A stretch of 64,000 bases of DNA from Acidobacteriota bacterium. GTDB taxonomy: Bacteria > Acidobacteriota > Blastocatellia > Pyrinomonadales > Pyrinomonadaceae. Below the pieces are notes generated by a model, which saw only the letters and a program-made list of their open reading frames with translations, was not told where the DNA came from and did not search any database. The first letter of the stretch is position 1; the number at the start of each line of letters is the position of its first letter. Location of the stretch: NCBI GenBank assembly GCA_016713675.1, contig JADJOS010000001.1, positions 1,612,001-1,676,000 of the forward strand, written 5' to 3'. This document shows, in pieces, positions 16,719 to 25,775 of this stretch. The translations under genes and the position numbers were made by a program.

Positions 16719-19525
16719 GGCACGAACGAATTAGGTATCGGCAGATCGCCTGTGACACCGAACTGCCGGATCAGCGTTCCAGCGGTCGATCGCTGGACGA
16801 ACCAATTCGAAGTCGACGGACGGAACACGCCCGGATCTGATTTTCCATCGCCGTCAAAATCGCCGATCAACGGCAGGTCGCCGGAAGTTCCGAATGGGAA
16901 TGAATAGAACGAGAGGTCTTCGCTCCGCAAGATGAACCAACTGCCGTTCGAGGGCCGCCAGAAAGCTATGTCCGTCTTGCCGTCGCCGGTATAGTCACCC
17001 TGGACCGGTTTATCTACAGAGGCACCGAATACAAGTGCGAAGACCGAACCATTCGAGCTGCGCCGGACCCACCATTCCGCTCCTGAGGCGCCCTTTGGCC
17101 TAAAGACCGCAATATCCGCTCTTCCATCTCCGTCGTAGTCTGCCGGAACGGGTTTGTCACCGACGGAGCCAAATCCAATAATATCGGTGCCTCCGGATGA
17201 ACGTTGGATATACCAGGTATTCGTCGACGGCCGGAACACAGCAGCGTCCGCTTTGCCGTCGCCGTCATAATCTGCCGGAATCGTGACATCCGAGCCCAGA
17301 CCAAACGGAAACGCGTAGAACGAAAGGTCTTCGGAGCGCAGCACGAACCAGTTTCCGTTCGAAGGCCGCCAAAATGCGATGTCCGTTTTTCCGTCGCCCG
17401 TGTAGTCGGCTGGGACCGGTTTATCAGACGCGTTACCAAATTGAGCCGCGAAATTGGTGCCGTTTGACGAACGCTCGTACCACCATTCACCTGCCGCCGG
17501 GCGATAGATCGAAATTTCGGTCTTGCCGTCGCCGTCGAAATCGAACGGCGCACGACCGCCGCCGTTTCCAAATATTGTGAATGTGATCAGCCGGGAAACC
17601 GAAAAGCCATTCGCTGCACCTGCGTCGGTCACGTACCAGCGGCCATAGAACGAACGGCCGACGATCGATGGGTCGTTCGGGATCGACAGCACCGCCGAGC
17701 CATAGCCGTTCTCTCCCCCCGAGCCCGAAAGAGTTGTCTCGACGCGGGCAAACGAGCCCGAAGCGGGTATGGAGGTTCCAACACCTGGATCAGCGGCATC
17801 GATCACGAGAACCGCGGAGGAGCCTCCGACGGTTTGTGAAACGGAAACGGTAAAACGCGGATTCCCGAGTACCGGCGGCTCAAGAGCGATAGCATTTGGA
17901 GTTATTCCGGCCGCTCCGATGCGGCCGTTTCCACTGATCGTCGGAACGTAAGTAGATTCGGTATACAGCTTCGGCCGATCAAATGGCGGCAATTCCTGAG
18001 CGACCCTTTGATCGGTCAGCGGCCGCTTTAAAAATGAGACGAGAGCGGCACGCTGGGCGATGGTAAGGTTGAGCGGCTGGATCCGCGGATCGACATTGGG
18101 GGCATCAAAATCACCTCCGCGATTGTAAAACTCGACAACGTCCTCAACTGTTGCGAAACGCCCGTTGTGGAAATAGTTTCCCTTTAATTCGAGGTTGCGA
18201 AGCGGCGGTGTTTTGAATCGGCCAAAATCAGCGGTAACTCCCGTGACGGCACCTCGGCCCGGATCTTCATTTATCGGCCTGACCCCTACATTCTGATATG
18301 ACGCATTACTTAGAAGAGCTCCGCCGTGGCAAAACGTACATTGTTGAGCGATGAATATTGTTCGGCCCTGTTCTTCTTGGGTTGTTAACGGTTCGAGTTG
18401 TGCGGACCATCGGTCTAGAGGCGTCTGGTCAGAGAAAAGCATTCGTTCATGGGTCGCTATTGCCATTGCAATGCGGGCCGGTGTGATCTCAGGCGTTCCA
18501 AAAGCTTCCTCAAAAAGCTGCGGATATGTTCGGCCCGATAACCAATTGGCTAAACCCGATGGGATATCGTGAGCGAGAGCCAAAGGCCTTGAGTCATTTA
18601 GTCGAGTAACAATTGCTGGCCAATCACGGCCAACATGTCCCATTTCGGCGGTTGATAAGGGCGGAAACACGGACTGACTTTCGAGGCCTCCAAAACTCGC
18701 CAGCAATATCGAATTCGTGATCGGATCGCGAAACTGATCGCGTGCACGTCCATCCCAAAAGATACCGTCTGTGGTGTATCCGGCGTTGAGATACGATGGC
18801 GAGCGCCGATTTGTTACTTGTAGGCCAACCCCAAAATGTTGGATTGACGAATATTCGCCGGTCGCTAGGCTGTTAGGAACGCCCGGTGAACCAAATACGT
18901 CATCGTCGGTATTAAATGCACCATCGAAGCCGGGATGTCTCGTCAAAGAGTTGGTTCGCGGATCTGATCCGCCCGCGGCAGGCCGATGACAGGTACCGCA
19001 CGAGACAGTTTTTGTTGAAGAAAGCTGCTCGTCCCAGAAAAGTGTTTTGCCGAGATATGCCTTCGCCGCGGTAAGCGGGTTTCCGCCCGGAACGATAGGA
19101 GGCTCAAGAGGCGGAAATGGTGCTCCTGGAGAGTTGTTGCCTACGGCCCTCATCCCTGCATCGGAAGAACCAAGCGGACTGACCGATTCACTATTTTCAG
19201 CTCGTACCCAATAGAAATATTGCTGCCCAGCGATCGCGGTCGCGTCGAAAAAGAAATTCGCAGAGGTCGATCCGACCGAAATTGCAGACTGCGAATCATT
19301 GGTCGCTGATCTAAAGACCCGATAAACAATAGCGTAAGGTACAGGTTCCCAATGTAATCCAACCTTTGTCGCATAAACCGAATCAGTCGCTTTCAAGGCG
19401 GTTGGGGCATTCAGGCCGACGCCGGCGTTCTGACCGCTCACCGGCTTAATTGTGGGCGCCACAAAGGCCGTGACGGCAAAGAGCAGAATTATGAAAATCA
19501 CTACACCAAGTTTAAGCCGATTCAA
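16715..19525 (-). CDS. Secreted di-haem cytochrome c peroxidase/MauG-like protein with FN3 and FG-GAP modules
   Basis: A 936-residue protein with a TTG start preceded by GGGAG, and a signal peptide ending near VSGQN. It has a fibronectin type III-like domain (about 40-130: PTALKATDSVYATKVGLHWEPV, shortened here as ALKATD...LHWEPV). The di-haem peroxidase core carries CGTCH (176-180) and CTFCH (396-400). A beta domain follows, then six FG-GAP repeats (about 655-936). MauG/CcpA relatives reduce H2O2 or oxidise protein or small substrates in the periplasm or outside the cell. The C-terminal module is nearly the same as in the metalloprotease at 7410, and both end in a short IPNSFVP/TPNAYVP tail. 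Its last bases overlap the convergent GH57 gene by 4. Confidence 0.92.
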   Translation of the reverse strand: MNRLKLGVVIFIILLFAVTAFVAPTIKPVSGQNAGVGLNAPTALKATDSVYATKVGLHWEPVPYAIVYRVFRSATNDSQSAISVGSTSANFFFDATAIAGQQYFYWVRAENSESVSPLGSSDAGMRAVGNNSPGAPFPPLEPPIVPGGNPLTAAKAYLGKTLFWDEQLSSTKTVSCGTCHRPAAGGSDPRTNSLTRHPGFDGAFNTDDDVFGSPGVPNSLATGEYSSIQHFGVGLQVTNRRSPSYLNAGYTTDGIFWDGRARDQFRDPITNSILLASFGGLESQSVFPPLSTAEMGHVGRDWPAIVTRLNDSRPLALAHDIPSGLANWLSGRTYPQLFEEAFGTPEITPARIAMAIATHERMLFSDQTPLDRWSAQLEPLTTQEEQGRTIFIAQQCTFCHGGALLSNASYQNVGVRPINEDPGRGAVTGVTADFGRFKTPPLRNLELKGNYFHNGRFATVEDVVEFYNRGGDFDAPNVDPRIQPLNLTIAQRAALVSFLKRPLTDQRVAQELPPFDRPKLYTESTYVPTISGNGRIGAAGITPNAIALEPPVLGNPRFTVSVSQTVGGSSAVLVIDAADPGVGTSIPASGSFARVETTLSGSGGENGYGSAVLSIPNDPSIVGRSFYGRWYVTDAGAANGFSVSRLITFTIFGNGGGRAPFDFDGDGKTEISIYRPAAGEWWYERSSNGTNFAAQFGNASDKPVPADYTGDGKTDIAFWRPSNGNWFVLRSEDLSFYAFPFGLGSDVTIPADYDGDGKADAAVFRPSTNTWYIQRSSGGTDIIGFGSVGDKPVPADYDGDGRADIAVFRPKGASGAEWWVRRSSNGSVFALVFGASVDKPVQGDYTGDGKTDIAFWRPSNGSWFILRSEDLSFYSFPFGTSGDLPLIGDFDGDGKSDPGVFRPSTSNWFVQRSTAGTLIRQFGVTGDLPIPNSFVP

Positions 19526-19696
19526 ATCTCTGATCTCCCGACAAAATGCCCATCATCCTGCATCCATTCAAACTCAAGTTCAAACTCCAAGTTTATCACT
19601 GAATCTTACAAGCCATCAATTGAAACTGACCGCGTATTTGCCTATCCAACTGTGTGCCGTTATGCTTCTCTTTTGATTCTCGCGGAGGAACTTTAG

Positions 19697-21010
19697 ATGG
19701 GAAATCGAACAGACATCGTCCCGGCGAACGGCAAACTTGGCGTATTGTTGGTCGGACTTGGGGCCGTTAGTACCACGTTGGTGGCAGGAGTCGAGGCGAT
19801 AAAACGCGGCATTTCGGAGCCGGTCGGATCTTTGACACAGCTTGGCACGATCCGTCTCGGAAAGCGTACCGACATTCGTAGCCCAAAGATCAACGAATTT
19901 GTGCCGCTGGCCAAGCTCGACGACATTGTTTTTGGGGCTTGGGATATCTTTCATGACAACGCGTTCGAAGCCGCGATGAATGCGGGCGTCCTAGACAAAG
20001 ATCTGCTCAATCAAGTTTCAGAGCCGCTCGCTTCCCTAAAACCGATGCCCGCTGTTTTCGAACAGAATTACGTAAAGCGGCTACATGGTGAGAACGTCAA
20101 GACCGGCAAGAATAAGATGGACCTTGCCGAGCAACTAATTGCTGACATCGCACAGTTTAAGGCCGACAATGGCTGCGACCGCCTGGTCATGGTCTGGGCC
20201 GCTTCGACCGAGATATACATCGAAGAATCCGAGGTCCACGCTTCGCTCGCGGCTTTCGAAAAAGCAATGTACGACGACGACGGCCGCATCGCTCCGTCGA
20301 TGATCTACGCTTATGCAGCGTTAAAATCAAACGTACCCTTTGCTAACGGCGCACCGAACCTGACAGTCGATATTCCTGCAATGACGGAACTCGCAGATCA
20401 GACGCGCACGCCGATCTGCGGCAAAGATTTCAAGACCGGACAAACGCTGATGAAGACGATCCTCGCTCCGGGCCTGAAATCCAGAATGCTCGGCCTCGAC
20501 GGCTGGTATTCGACCAATATCCTCGGAAACCGCGACGGCGAGGTTCTCGACGATCCCGAAAATTTCAAATCTAAGGAAGTTTCGAAACTCTCGGTCCTCG
20601 AACACATCTTCCAGCCCGAGGTCTATCCCGGCCTCTACGGCGATTTTTCGCACGTCGTCAAGATCAACTATTATCCTCCTCGCGGCGATAATAAAGAAGG
20701 CTGGGACAACATCGATATCTTCGGATGGCTTGGTTACAAAATGCAAATCAAGGTCAATTTCCTCTGCCGCGACTCGATCCTCGCGGCCCCGCTGGCACTC
20801 GACCTCGCACTGTTCATGGACCTCGCGAGCCGTGCCGGTATGAAGGGAATCCAAGAATGGCTTTCGTTCTATTTCAAGGCCCCGCAGACCGCGCCCGGGC
20901 TCTATCCGGAGCATGATATTTTCATTCAGCTAATGAAGTTGAAAAATACTCTTCGCCATATGATGGGCGAAGAGCTGATCACGCACCTCGGCCTCGAATA
21001 TTACGATTAG
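19697..21010 (+). CDS. myo-Inositol-1-phosphate synthase
   Basis: A 437-residue protein preceded by GGAGG. The N-terminal Rossmann motif is GVLLVGLGAVSTTLVAGVEA. Family signatures include WAASTEIY (the WASTE-like motif), VPFANGAPNLTVDIPAM, GKDFKTGQTLMKTILAPGLKSR and GWYSTNILGNRDGEVL. The enzyme converts glucose 6-phosphate to 1D-myo-inositol 3-phosphate with NAD as cofactor, the first step to inositol lipids or solutes. Bacterial copies of this type are common in actinobacteria, thermophiles and acidobacteria. It appears to be a single-gene unit. Confidence 0.95.
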   Translation: MGNRTDIVPANGKLGVLLVGLGAVSTTLVAGVEAIKRGISEPVGSLTQLGTIRLGKRTDIRSPKINEFVPLAKLDDIVFGAWDIFHDNAFEAAMNAGVLDKDLLNQVSEPLASLKPMPAVFEQNYVKRLHGENVKTGKNKMDLAEQLIADIAQFKADNGCDRLVMVWAASTEIYIEESEVHASLAAFEKAMYDDDGRIAPSMIYAYAALKSNVPFANGAPNLTVDIPAMTELADQTRTPICGKDFKTGQTLMKTILAPGLKSRMLGLDGWYSTNILGNRDGEVLDDPENFKSKEVSKLSVLEHIFQPEVYPGLYGDFSHVVKINYYPPRGDNKEGWDNIDIFGWLGYKMQIKVNFLCRDSILAAPLALDLALFMDLASRAGMKGIQEWLSFYFKAPQTAPGLYPEHDIFIQLMKLKNTLRHMMGEELITHLGLEYYD

Positions 21011-21170
21011 GGGTACTATTCCGGAAAAACTTTTCGCGGCCATCGTTTTCTGGTTGCGCGCTTTATGTTTTCTGTGTTAAATCTTAAATTGGAGCGGGCT
21101 TTCATACCTGCGACCTTTCTTTTCTGGGTATGCCCTTCCAGATTCCATAACCCAGCCAACGAAAAAAGTT

Positions 21171-21222
21171 TTGACATCATCACTATAGACGACATATTTG
21201 CCGTCAGATATTCGGCAAATAT
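21171..21222 (+). promoter_or_regulatory. Promoter with perfect dyad operator upstream of the Clp-type ATPase
   Basis: A -35 box TTGACA (21171-21176), a 16-bp spacer and CATATT (21193-21198) make a promoter. A perfect 10-bp inverted repeat, ATATTTGCCG-N9-CGGCAAATAT (21194-21203 and 21213-21222), covers the -10 and start region. Its arm-N9-arm geometry is like the HrcA CIRCE operator (9-N9-9), but the sequence differs. A repressor site is the simplest reading. Confidence 0.6.
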
Positions 21223-21225
21223 CGC

Positions 21226-21270
21226 GAACGGAAACGTTCATTAGATAGCGGAAGATTCAAGCTTCCGCTA
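21226..21270 (+). promoter_or_regulatory. Two leader hairpins next to the ribosome site of the Clp-type ATPase
   Basis: GAACG-GAAA-CGTTC (21226-21239) is a perfect 5-bp stem with a GNRA tetraloop. TAGCGGAAG-ATTCAAG-CTTCCGCTA (21246-21270) is a perfect 9-bp stem. It ends directly against the GGAG ribosome site at 21271-21274. There is no T run, so it is not a terminator. The second stem could hide or expose the ribosome site. Confidence 0.6.
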
Positions 21271-21282
21271 GGAGTTAAGAAG

Positions 21283-22491
21283 ATGAAACAGGAATCGGCA
21301 AAACGAAAAGACAGCGGCGAACAAGGCATACTGCTCGACCCCGAACGGAAAAGCCCGCGGGCAGCAGAATTTGAGGATAAATTGTCCGCGCAGATCGTCG
21401 GACAGGAGCGTGCGGTTCGCCGGATGAGCGGCCTGTTTCAAATATACTTGGCCGGAATGAACAATCCGTCCCGTCCGATCGGCACAATGCTATTCCTCGG
21501 GCCGACAGGTTCGGGTAAGACCCGCGTCGTCGAAGCCGCCTCCGAAGTTCTGTTCAACGAGCCGCACACGGTCGTCAAGATCGATTGTGCCGAGTTCCAA
21601 CATTCACACGAGATCGCCAAACTGATCGGCTCGCCTCCGGGATACCTCGGTCATCGCGAAACCTCGCCGATGCTGACGCAGGAAAACCTCGATAAGGCCC
21701 ATACAGAGGACACGAAACTGACGTTCGTACTGTTTGACGAGATCGAAAAGGCTTCGGATTCGCTATGGCAGTTGCTGCTTGGTATTTTGGACAAAGCGAC
21801 CCTGACACTCGGCGACAACCGCCGTGTTGATTTTTCGCGGACCGTCGTCATCATGACCTCCAATCTCGGGGCACGCGAAATGTCCGAGATGATCTCGGGC
21901 GGAATCGGGTTCGCACCGACCAAGACCGATCAGGTCAAGGCCGACAACGAGATCGACACCAAGATCTACCGCACCGCACTCGAGGCCGCGAAACGTAAAT
22001 TCTCACCGGAGTTTATGAACCGCATCGACAAGGTCGTCGTGTTCCGCAGCCTCAAGGAACATCACCTGCGGCAGATCCTCGACATCGAACTGCGTGCTGT
22101 TCAGGATCGCATAACGGAATCGGCCGGGACGAAATTCGCGTTCGAATGTACCGGCGAAGCTAAGGAATATTTGCTCAGCGAAGGAATCGATCTCAAATAC
22201 GGTGCCCGCCACCTCAAGCGTTCGATCGAGCGTTTTCTCGTCTATCCGCTGTCAAATCTCGTCGCGACCCAACAGGTCGAGACGGGCGATTTTGTGATGG
22301 TCGATTTTAACGAAGAAACAAAGATGCTGACTTTTACGAAACAGTCAGGAAAGATGATCATTGCTGATCCAAAGGATTCTTCCTCGGATGATGAGTTGCT
22401 CATTAGCGCAGATGGTGTCGGAATGCCGCTGCCGCAGGCTGAGGCAGCGGTCGGTTTGAGCAAATCTAAGGGTGAGAATAACGACGTTTAA
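21283..22491 (+). CDS. Single-ring Clp-type AAA+ ATPase
   Basis: A 402-residue protein with one AAA+ module of the ClpA/B second-ring type and no N-terminal substrate domain. Walker A is GPTGSGKTRVVEAA (about 68-81), pore-loop-like GYLGHRE follows, Walker B is VLFDEIEKA, sensor and Arg-finger region MTSNLGAREMSEM, and PEFMNRIDKVVVF belongs to the C-terminal small domain. These features suggest a protein unfoldase. The C-terminal tail (about 370-402) is acidic and Ser-rich, and I see no ClpP-binding IGF loop. ATG 21283 follows GGAG with 8 nt spacing. The promoter dyad and leader hairpins suggest stress control. Confidence 0.9.
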   Translation: MKQESAKRKDSGEQGILLDPERKSPRAAEFEDKLSAQIVGQERAVRRMSGLFQIYLAGMNNPSRPIGTMLFLGPTGSGKTRVVEAASEVLFNEPHTVVKIDCAEFQHSHEIAKLIGSPPGYLGHRETSPMLTQENLDKAHTEDTKLTFVLFDEIEKASDSLWQLLLGILDKATLTLGDNRRVDFSRTVVIMTSNLGAREMSEMISGGIGFAPTKTDQVKADNEIDTKIYRTALEAAKRKFSPEFMNRIDKVVVFRSLKEHHLRQILDIELRAVQDRITESAGTKFAFECTGEAKEYLLSEGIDLKYGARHLKRSIERFLVYPLSNLVATQQVETGDFVMVDFNEETKMLTFTKQSGKMIIADPKDSSSDDELLISADGVGMPLPQAEAAVGLSKSKGENNDV

Positions 22492-22518
22492 TTTACGATC
22501 ATTTCGTTCCGCACCTTG

Positions 22519-22546
22519 AAAGCCGCCTGCCATCAAAGGCGGCTTT
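22519..22546. terminator. Shared hairpin terminator between convergent genes
   Basis: AAAGCCGCC (22519-22527) and GGCGGCTTT (22538-22546) form a perfect 9-bp stem with a 10-nt loop, sitting between the ATPase stop and the glycerol kinase stop. The T run is short on both strands, so it may work in both directions with modest efficiency. Confidence 0.75.
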
Positions 22547-24037
22547 CTATTGATGTCGATCCCAGGCAAGTGACCGTTGGACGGCTTCGTGCCAACGTTC
22601 AGTGATCGACATCGCGGCCGAACGATCCATTCGGGGCTCGAATCTGCCGTCAGATCGCCAATGTTCAGCAAGTTCATCTGTCGAGGCCCAAAACCGTACT
22701 GCAAGTCCAGCAAGATAAGCTGCTCCAAGTGCGGTCGTTTCACTCGTTGCAGAACGGACGACAGGTATTTGTAAGATGTCCGCCTGAAACTGAAGGAGAC
22801 CTTTGTTTCGGGTGGCACCGCCATCGACGCGAAGTTCAGTGAGATCCACTCCCGAATCAGAATTCATGGCGGCGAGAAGATCGGCCGTCTGGAAAGCGAT
22901 CGATTCGACTGCCGCTCGGGCTATGTGAGCTTTTCCGGTTCCGCGTGTGAGGCCGATGATCAGTCCGCGGGCTTCCTGATCCCAATGCGGCGTACCTAGG
23001 CCGGAAAACGCCGGAACGAAATAGACTCCGCCGTTATCGGCGACCGAGCCGGCAAGTGCCTCGACCTCCGAAGAATCAGCTATCACGCCGAGTGAATCCC
23101 GCAGCCATTGGATAACGGCACCGCCGATAAAGACACTGCCCTCGAGCGCATACTCAGTTCGTCTCTCGATCTGCCAAGCAACGGTGGAAAGCAATCGATG
23201 CTCGGATGCGACCGGCGAGATCCCGACGTTCTGCAGCATAAAACAGCCTGTGCCATATGTGTTCTTTGTAGTACCCGCATCAAAACAAGCCTGCCCAAAC
23301 AACGCCGCCTGCTGATCGCCTACAATACTTGCGATCTTTATCCCGTCGAGTTGGCCCGGCGACTTCACTTCGCAAAATACTTCAGAAGAAGCACGAACAT
23401 CCGGAAGTAACACATACGGAATGTTGAATATGTCCAACAACTCAACATCCCATTCAAGCCGATTGATGTTGTAAAGCATTGTCCGCGAGGCATTAGACGG
23501 ATCAGTTATGTGCGAACGGCCGTTTGTCAGCCTCCAAACAAGCCATGTGTCGATCGTGCCGAAAGCAAGCTCACCGCTCTCGGCCTTCTCCCTTGCACCG
23601 TCAACATTGTCAAGCAACCATGAGATCTTGCTTGCCGAGAAATAGGCATCGCATTCAAGCCCTGTCTTCTGCTTGATCAACTCACCGTGAGATTCACGAA
23701 ATCGCGAACACCAATCAGACGTTCGCCGATCCTGCCAGACGATGGCGTTATAGATCGGCACACTGGTCTTGCGATCCCATATAACCGTGGTTTCACGTTG
23801 ATTAGTGATGCCTAGGGCAACTATATCGGCTGCGGTTATATCTGCCCGCTGCAGGGCTTCGAAAGCTGTTTCCACTTGCGACCGCCATATCTCCTCGGGA
23901 TCGTGTTCGACCCACCCGGAACGCGGGAATATCTGCGCGAATTCCCTTTGACCAACGGCGACTGTATTGCCATCATGGTCGAAGATAATGCTGCGGCTGC
24001 TGGTGGTGCCCTGATCTAAGGCGAGAATGTAACTCAT
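22547..24037 (-). CDS. glpK: Glycerol kinase
   Basis: A 496-residue FGGY kinase. The start is placed at ATG 24037 (MSYILALDQGTTSSRSIIFD); a GTG two codons upstream is also possible. Signatures are the N-terminal phosphate loop DQGTTSSR, GWVEHDPEEIW, GITNQRETTVIWD, GQACFDAGTTKNTYGTGCFM, and the FGGY signature GGATRNKGLLQFQADIL. It phosphorylates glycerol to sn-glycerol 3-phosphate with ATP. No glycerol facilitator or GlpD lies next to it. Confidence 0.97.
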   Translation of the reverse strand: MSYILALDQGTTSSRSIIFDHDGNTVAVGQREFAQIFPRSGWVEHDPEEIWRSQVETAFEALQRADITAADIVALGITNQRETTVIWDRKTSVPIYNAIVWQDRRTSDWCSRFRESHGELIKQKTGLECDAYFSASKISWLLDNVDGAREKAESGELAFGTIDTWLVWRLTNGRSHITDPSNASRTMLYNINRLEWDVELLDIFNIPYVLLPDVRASSEVFCEVKSPGQLDGIKIASIVGDQQAALFGQACFDAGTTKNTYGTGCFMLQNVGISPVASEHRLLSTVAWQIERRTEYALEGSVFIGGAVIQWLRDSLGVIADSSEVEALAGSVADNGGVYFVPAFSGLGTPHWDQEARGLIIGLTRGTGKAHIARAAVESIAFQTADLLAAMNSDSGVDLTELRVDGGATRNKGLLQFQADILQIPVVRSATSETTALGAAYLAGLAVRFWASTDELAEHWRSDGRFEPRMDRSAAMSITERWHEAVQRSLAWDRHQ

Positions 24038-24064
24038 ATACACTAAAACGGATATGTAGTCAGT

Positions 24065-25249
24065 CTACATCTTATCAAGAGCCTGCTCGATGTCTGCAAT
24101 GAGATCGTTGACGTCCTCAACGCCGACCGACATTCGGATCAGGCCGTCGGTGATCCCGGCAGCGATGCGTTCTTCGCGTGGAATCGTCGAATGGGTCATC
24201 GACGCCGAATGCTGAACGATCGATTCGACCCCGCCGAGCGATGTCGCGAGTGTAAACAACGCACAATTATTGACAAAGGCTTTGCCGGCCTCAATGCTGC
24301 CGACATCAAGACCAATCATTCCGCCAAATCCACCGGTCATTTGAGCCAGAGCGATCTCGTAATTCTTATGCGACGGCAATCCGGGATAATGAATAGCAGC
24401 GATCTTCTCATGGCCAAAAAACATATCGGCGATGGCGAATGCGTTCTCATTGTGCCGTTCCATTCTTAATGCCAGTGTTTTGATGCCGCGCACAACAAGC
24501 CACGCCACCTGCGGTGCGATGTTTCCACCGTAATATTTATTCGCACCCTGTCTCGCTGCCTCAACGATCTGTCGGCTCCCCACGATGACACCGGCGGTCA
24601 GGTCGCTGTGCCCGCCAAGGTATTTGGTCGCACTATGAATGACAGCATCGACACCGAGATCTAGCGGCAGTTGATTGAACGGCGTCGCGAAGGTATTGTC
24701 GGCAATCGTCTCAAGGTCATGCGCCTTAGCTATCGCGACTACCGCAGCGATGTCGGTGATCTGAACGATCGGATTTGACGGAGTTTCGATCCAGAGCAGT
24801 TTAGTATTTTGCTTGATAGCAGCTCGATAATTGTCCGCATCTCCGGCGTCAACAAACGTGGTTTCGACACCGAACCTCTCACCGATATTACGAAGGAAGT
24901 TCGAAGTGGTGGAATACCCGGAAATTGGAGCAATGATATGGTCGCCGGTTCTGACAAGCGTAAAGACTGCAGCCGACACGGCTGCCATGCCGGAGGCCAG
25001 AGCTAGTGCGGATTCCCCGTGCTCGAGTTCCGCAACAGCGTTTTCCAAAGCCGTCTGAGTAGGATTTCCCAAACGCCCGTAATAATATCCGTCCTTAATC
25101 TCATTGTGGATGTCCGCACCTTCATCTGCGTCAGGCAGAGCATAAACCGAGGCCGGATAGATCGGAACCGACAGGGCTCCATGATGCTGCGAGTGATCAT
25201 CACCGGCATGTACCGCTGATGTGTATATAGAATGTTGAGCTTTCACCAA
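24065..25249 (-). CDS. Trans-sulfuration PLP enzyme (cystathionine gamma-synthase/lyase family)
   Basis: A 394-residue Cys/Met-metabolism PLP enzyme. The cofactor Lys lies in HSATKYLGGHSD. Other family marks are YYYGRLGNPTQTALE, ALASGMAAVSAAVF and WIETPSNPIVQITD. The C-terminal SLGGVESIVQHSASMTHSTIPREER is the substrate-binding signature. It could be cystathionine gamma-synthase, gamma-lyase or O-acetylhomoserine sulfhydrylase; sequence alone does not decide. A divergent ArsR-type regulator (25359) suggests control by a methionine-cycle metabolite or by sulfur status. A second, frameshifted family member is at 57471. Confidence 0.92.
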   Translation of the reverse strand: MVKAQHSIYTSAVHAGDDHSQHHGALSVPIYPASVYALPDADEGADIHNEIKDGYYYGRLGNPTQTALENAVAELEHGESALALASGMAAVSAAVFTLVRTGDHIIAPISGYSTTSNFLRNIGERFGVETTFVDAGDADNYRAAIKQNTKLLWIETPSNPIVQITDIAAVVAIAKAHDLETIADNTFATPFNQLPLDLGVDAVIHSATKYLGGHSDLTAGVIVGSRQIVEAARQGANKYYGGNIAPQVAWLVVRGIKTLALRMERHNENAFAIADMFFGHEKIAAIHYPGLPSHKNYEIALAQMTGGFGGMIGLDVGSIEAGKAFVNNCALFTLATSLGGVESIVQHSASMTHSTIPREERIAAGITDGLIRMSVGVEDVNDLIADIEQALDKM

Positions 25250-25254
25250 ATTAT

Positions 25255-25269
25255 CCTAAAACTATTAGG
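25255..25269. promoter_or_regulatory. Short inverted repeat in the divergent ArsR/trans-sulfuration spacer
   Basis: CCTAA-AACTA-TTAGG is a 5-5-5 dyad just upstream of the gene at 25249. The 109-bp spacer is AT-rich and includes a run of alternating TA at about 25309-25320. It may be an operator for the divergent ArsR protein. Confidence 0.3.
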
Positions 25270-25358
25270 TGAAAATCGCAATTAAGATCGAAGTCAACCT
25301 GATATTTGCTATATATATATGGACAAGGTAATATGTAAGTTGACCACCCAGAACGACA

Positions 25359-25775
25359 ATGAACGAATCAACTCTTGCTGACCTCGGAACACTCTTTTTA
25401 GCCCTTTCGGATACCACTCGACTTAAGCTGATCAGTCTAATGGCCGACGGGGAGGTATCAGTCGGCTATCTTGCGGAGTCGATCGACGAGAGCCAACCCA
25501 AGGTCTCGCGTCATTTGGCGTACCTGCGAACCGCAGGATTGGTTGTGACTCGGCGGGACGGTAAGCACATATTTTACGGTATCGAATGGCCGACAGACGA
25601 AATTGCGGCGAACATTTTGACGGCTGTGCTTGGAACCCGATCGAGAAAGCAGATCGGCGGGCAGTATAATGTGAGCAATGGCAGCCTGGCACTCGAGCGA
25701 ACAGATCAGCACATATCGGGCGAAACATATGTAAACGACTACGTGCCCCAAGAGATAGAGATATATCTATTGTGA
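25359..25775 (+). CDS. ArsR-family transcriptional regulator
   Basis: A 138-residue winged-helix protein. LGTLFLALSDTTRLKLISLM opens the domain, VSVGYLAESIDESQPKVSRHLAYLRTAGLV is the recognition helix-turn-helix (in two parts), and RRDGKHIFYGI is the wing. No Cys metal site is present in the usual positions, so it is unlikely to sense arsenite. A 45-residue tail follows the domain. It diverges from the trans-sulfuration gene, an arrangement seen for SahR-like regulators of methionine genes (family knowledge; the match is inferred). Its 3' end overlaps the convergent DUF5522 gene by 9 bp. Confidence 0.88.
   Translation: MNESTLADLGTLFLALSDTTRLKLISLMADGEVSVGYLAESIDESQPKVSRHLAYLRTAGLVVTRRDGKHIFYGIEWPTDEIAANILTAVLGTRSRKQIGGQYNVSNGSLALERTDQHISGETYVNDYVPQEIEIYLL

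Noticed and set aside
20327..20914. A 195-codon minus-strand ORF
   Set aside because: It is antisense to inositol-phosphate synthase; no start context or family pattern.
21194..21222. CIRCE operator (HrcA site)
   Set aside because: The arm-spacer-arm geometry fits, but the arms do not match the conserved TTAGCACTC sequence.
21246..21270. Intrinsic terminator
   Set aside because: The stem is not followed by a T run and ends at the ribosome site of the next gene.
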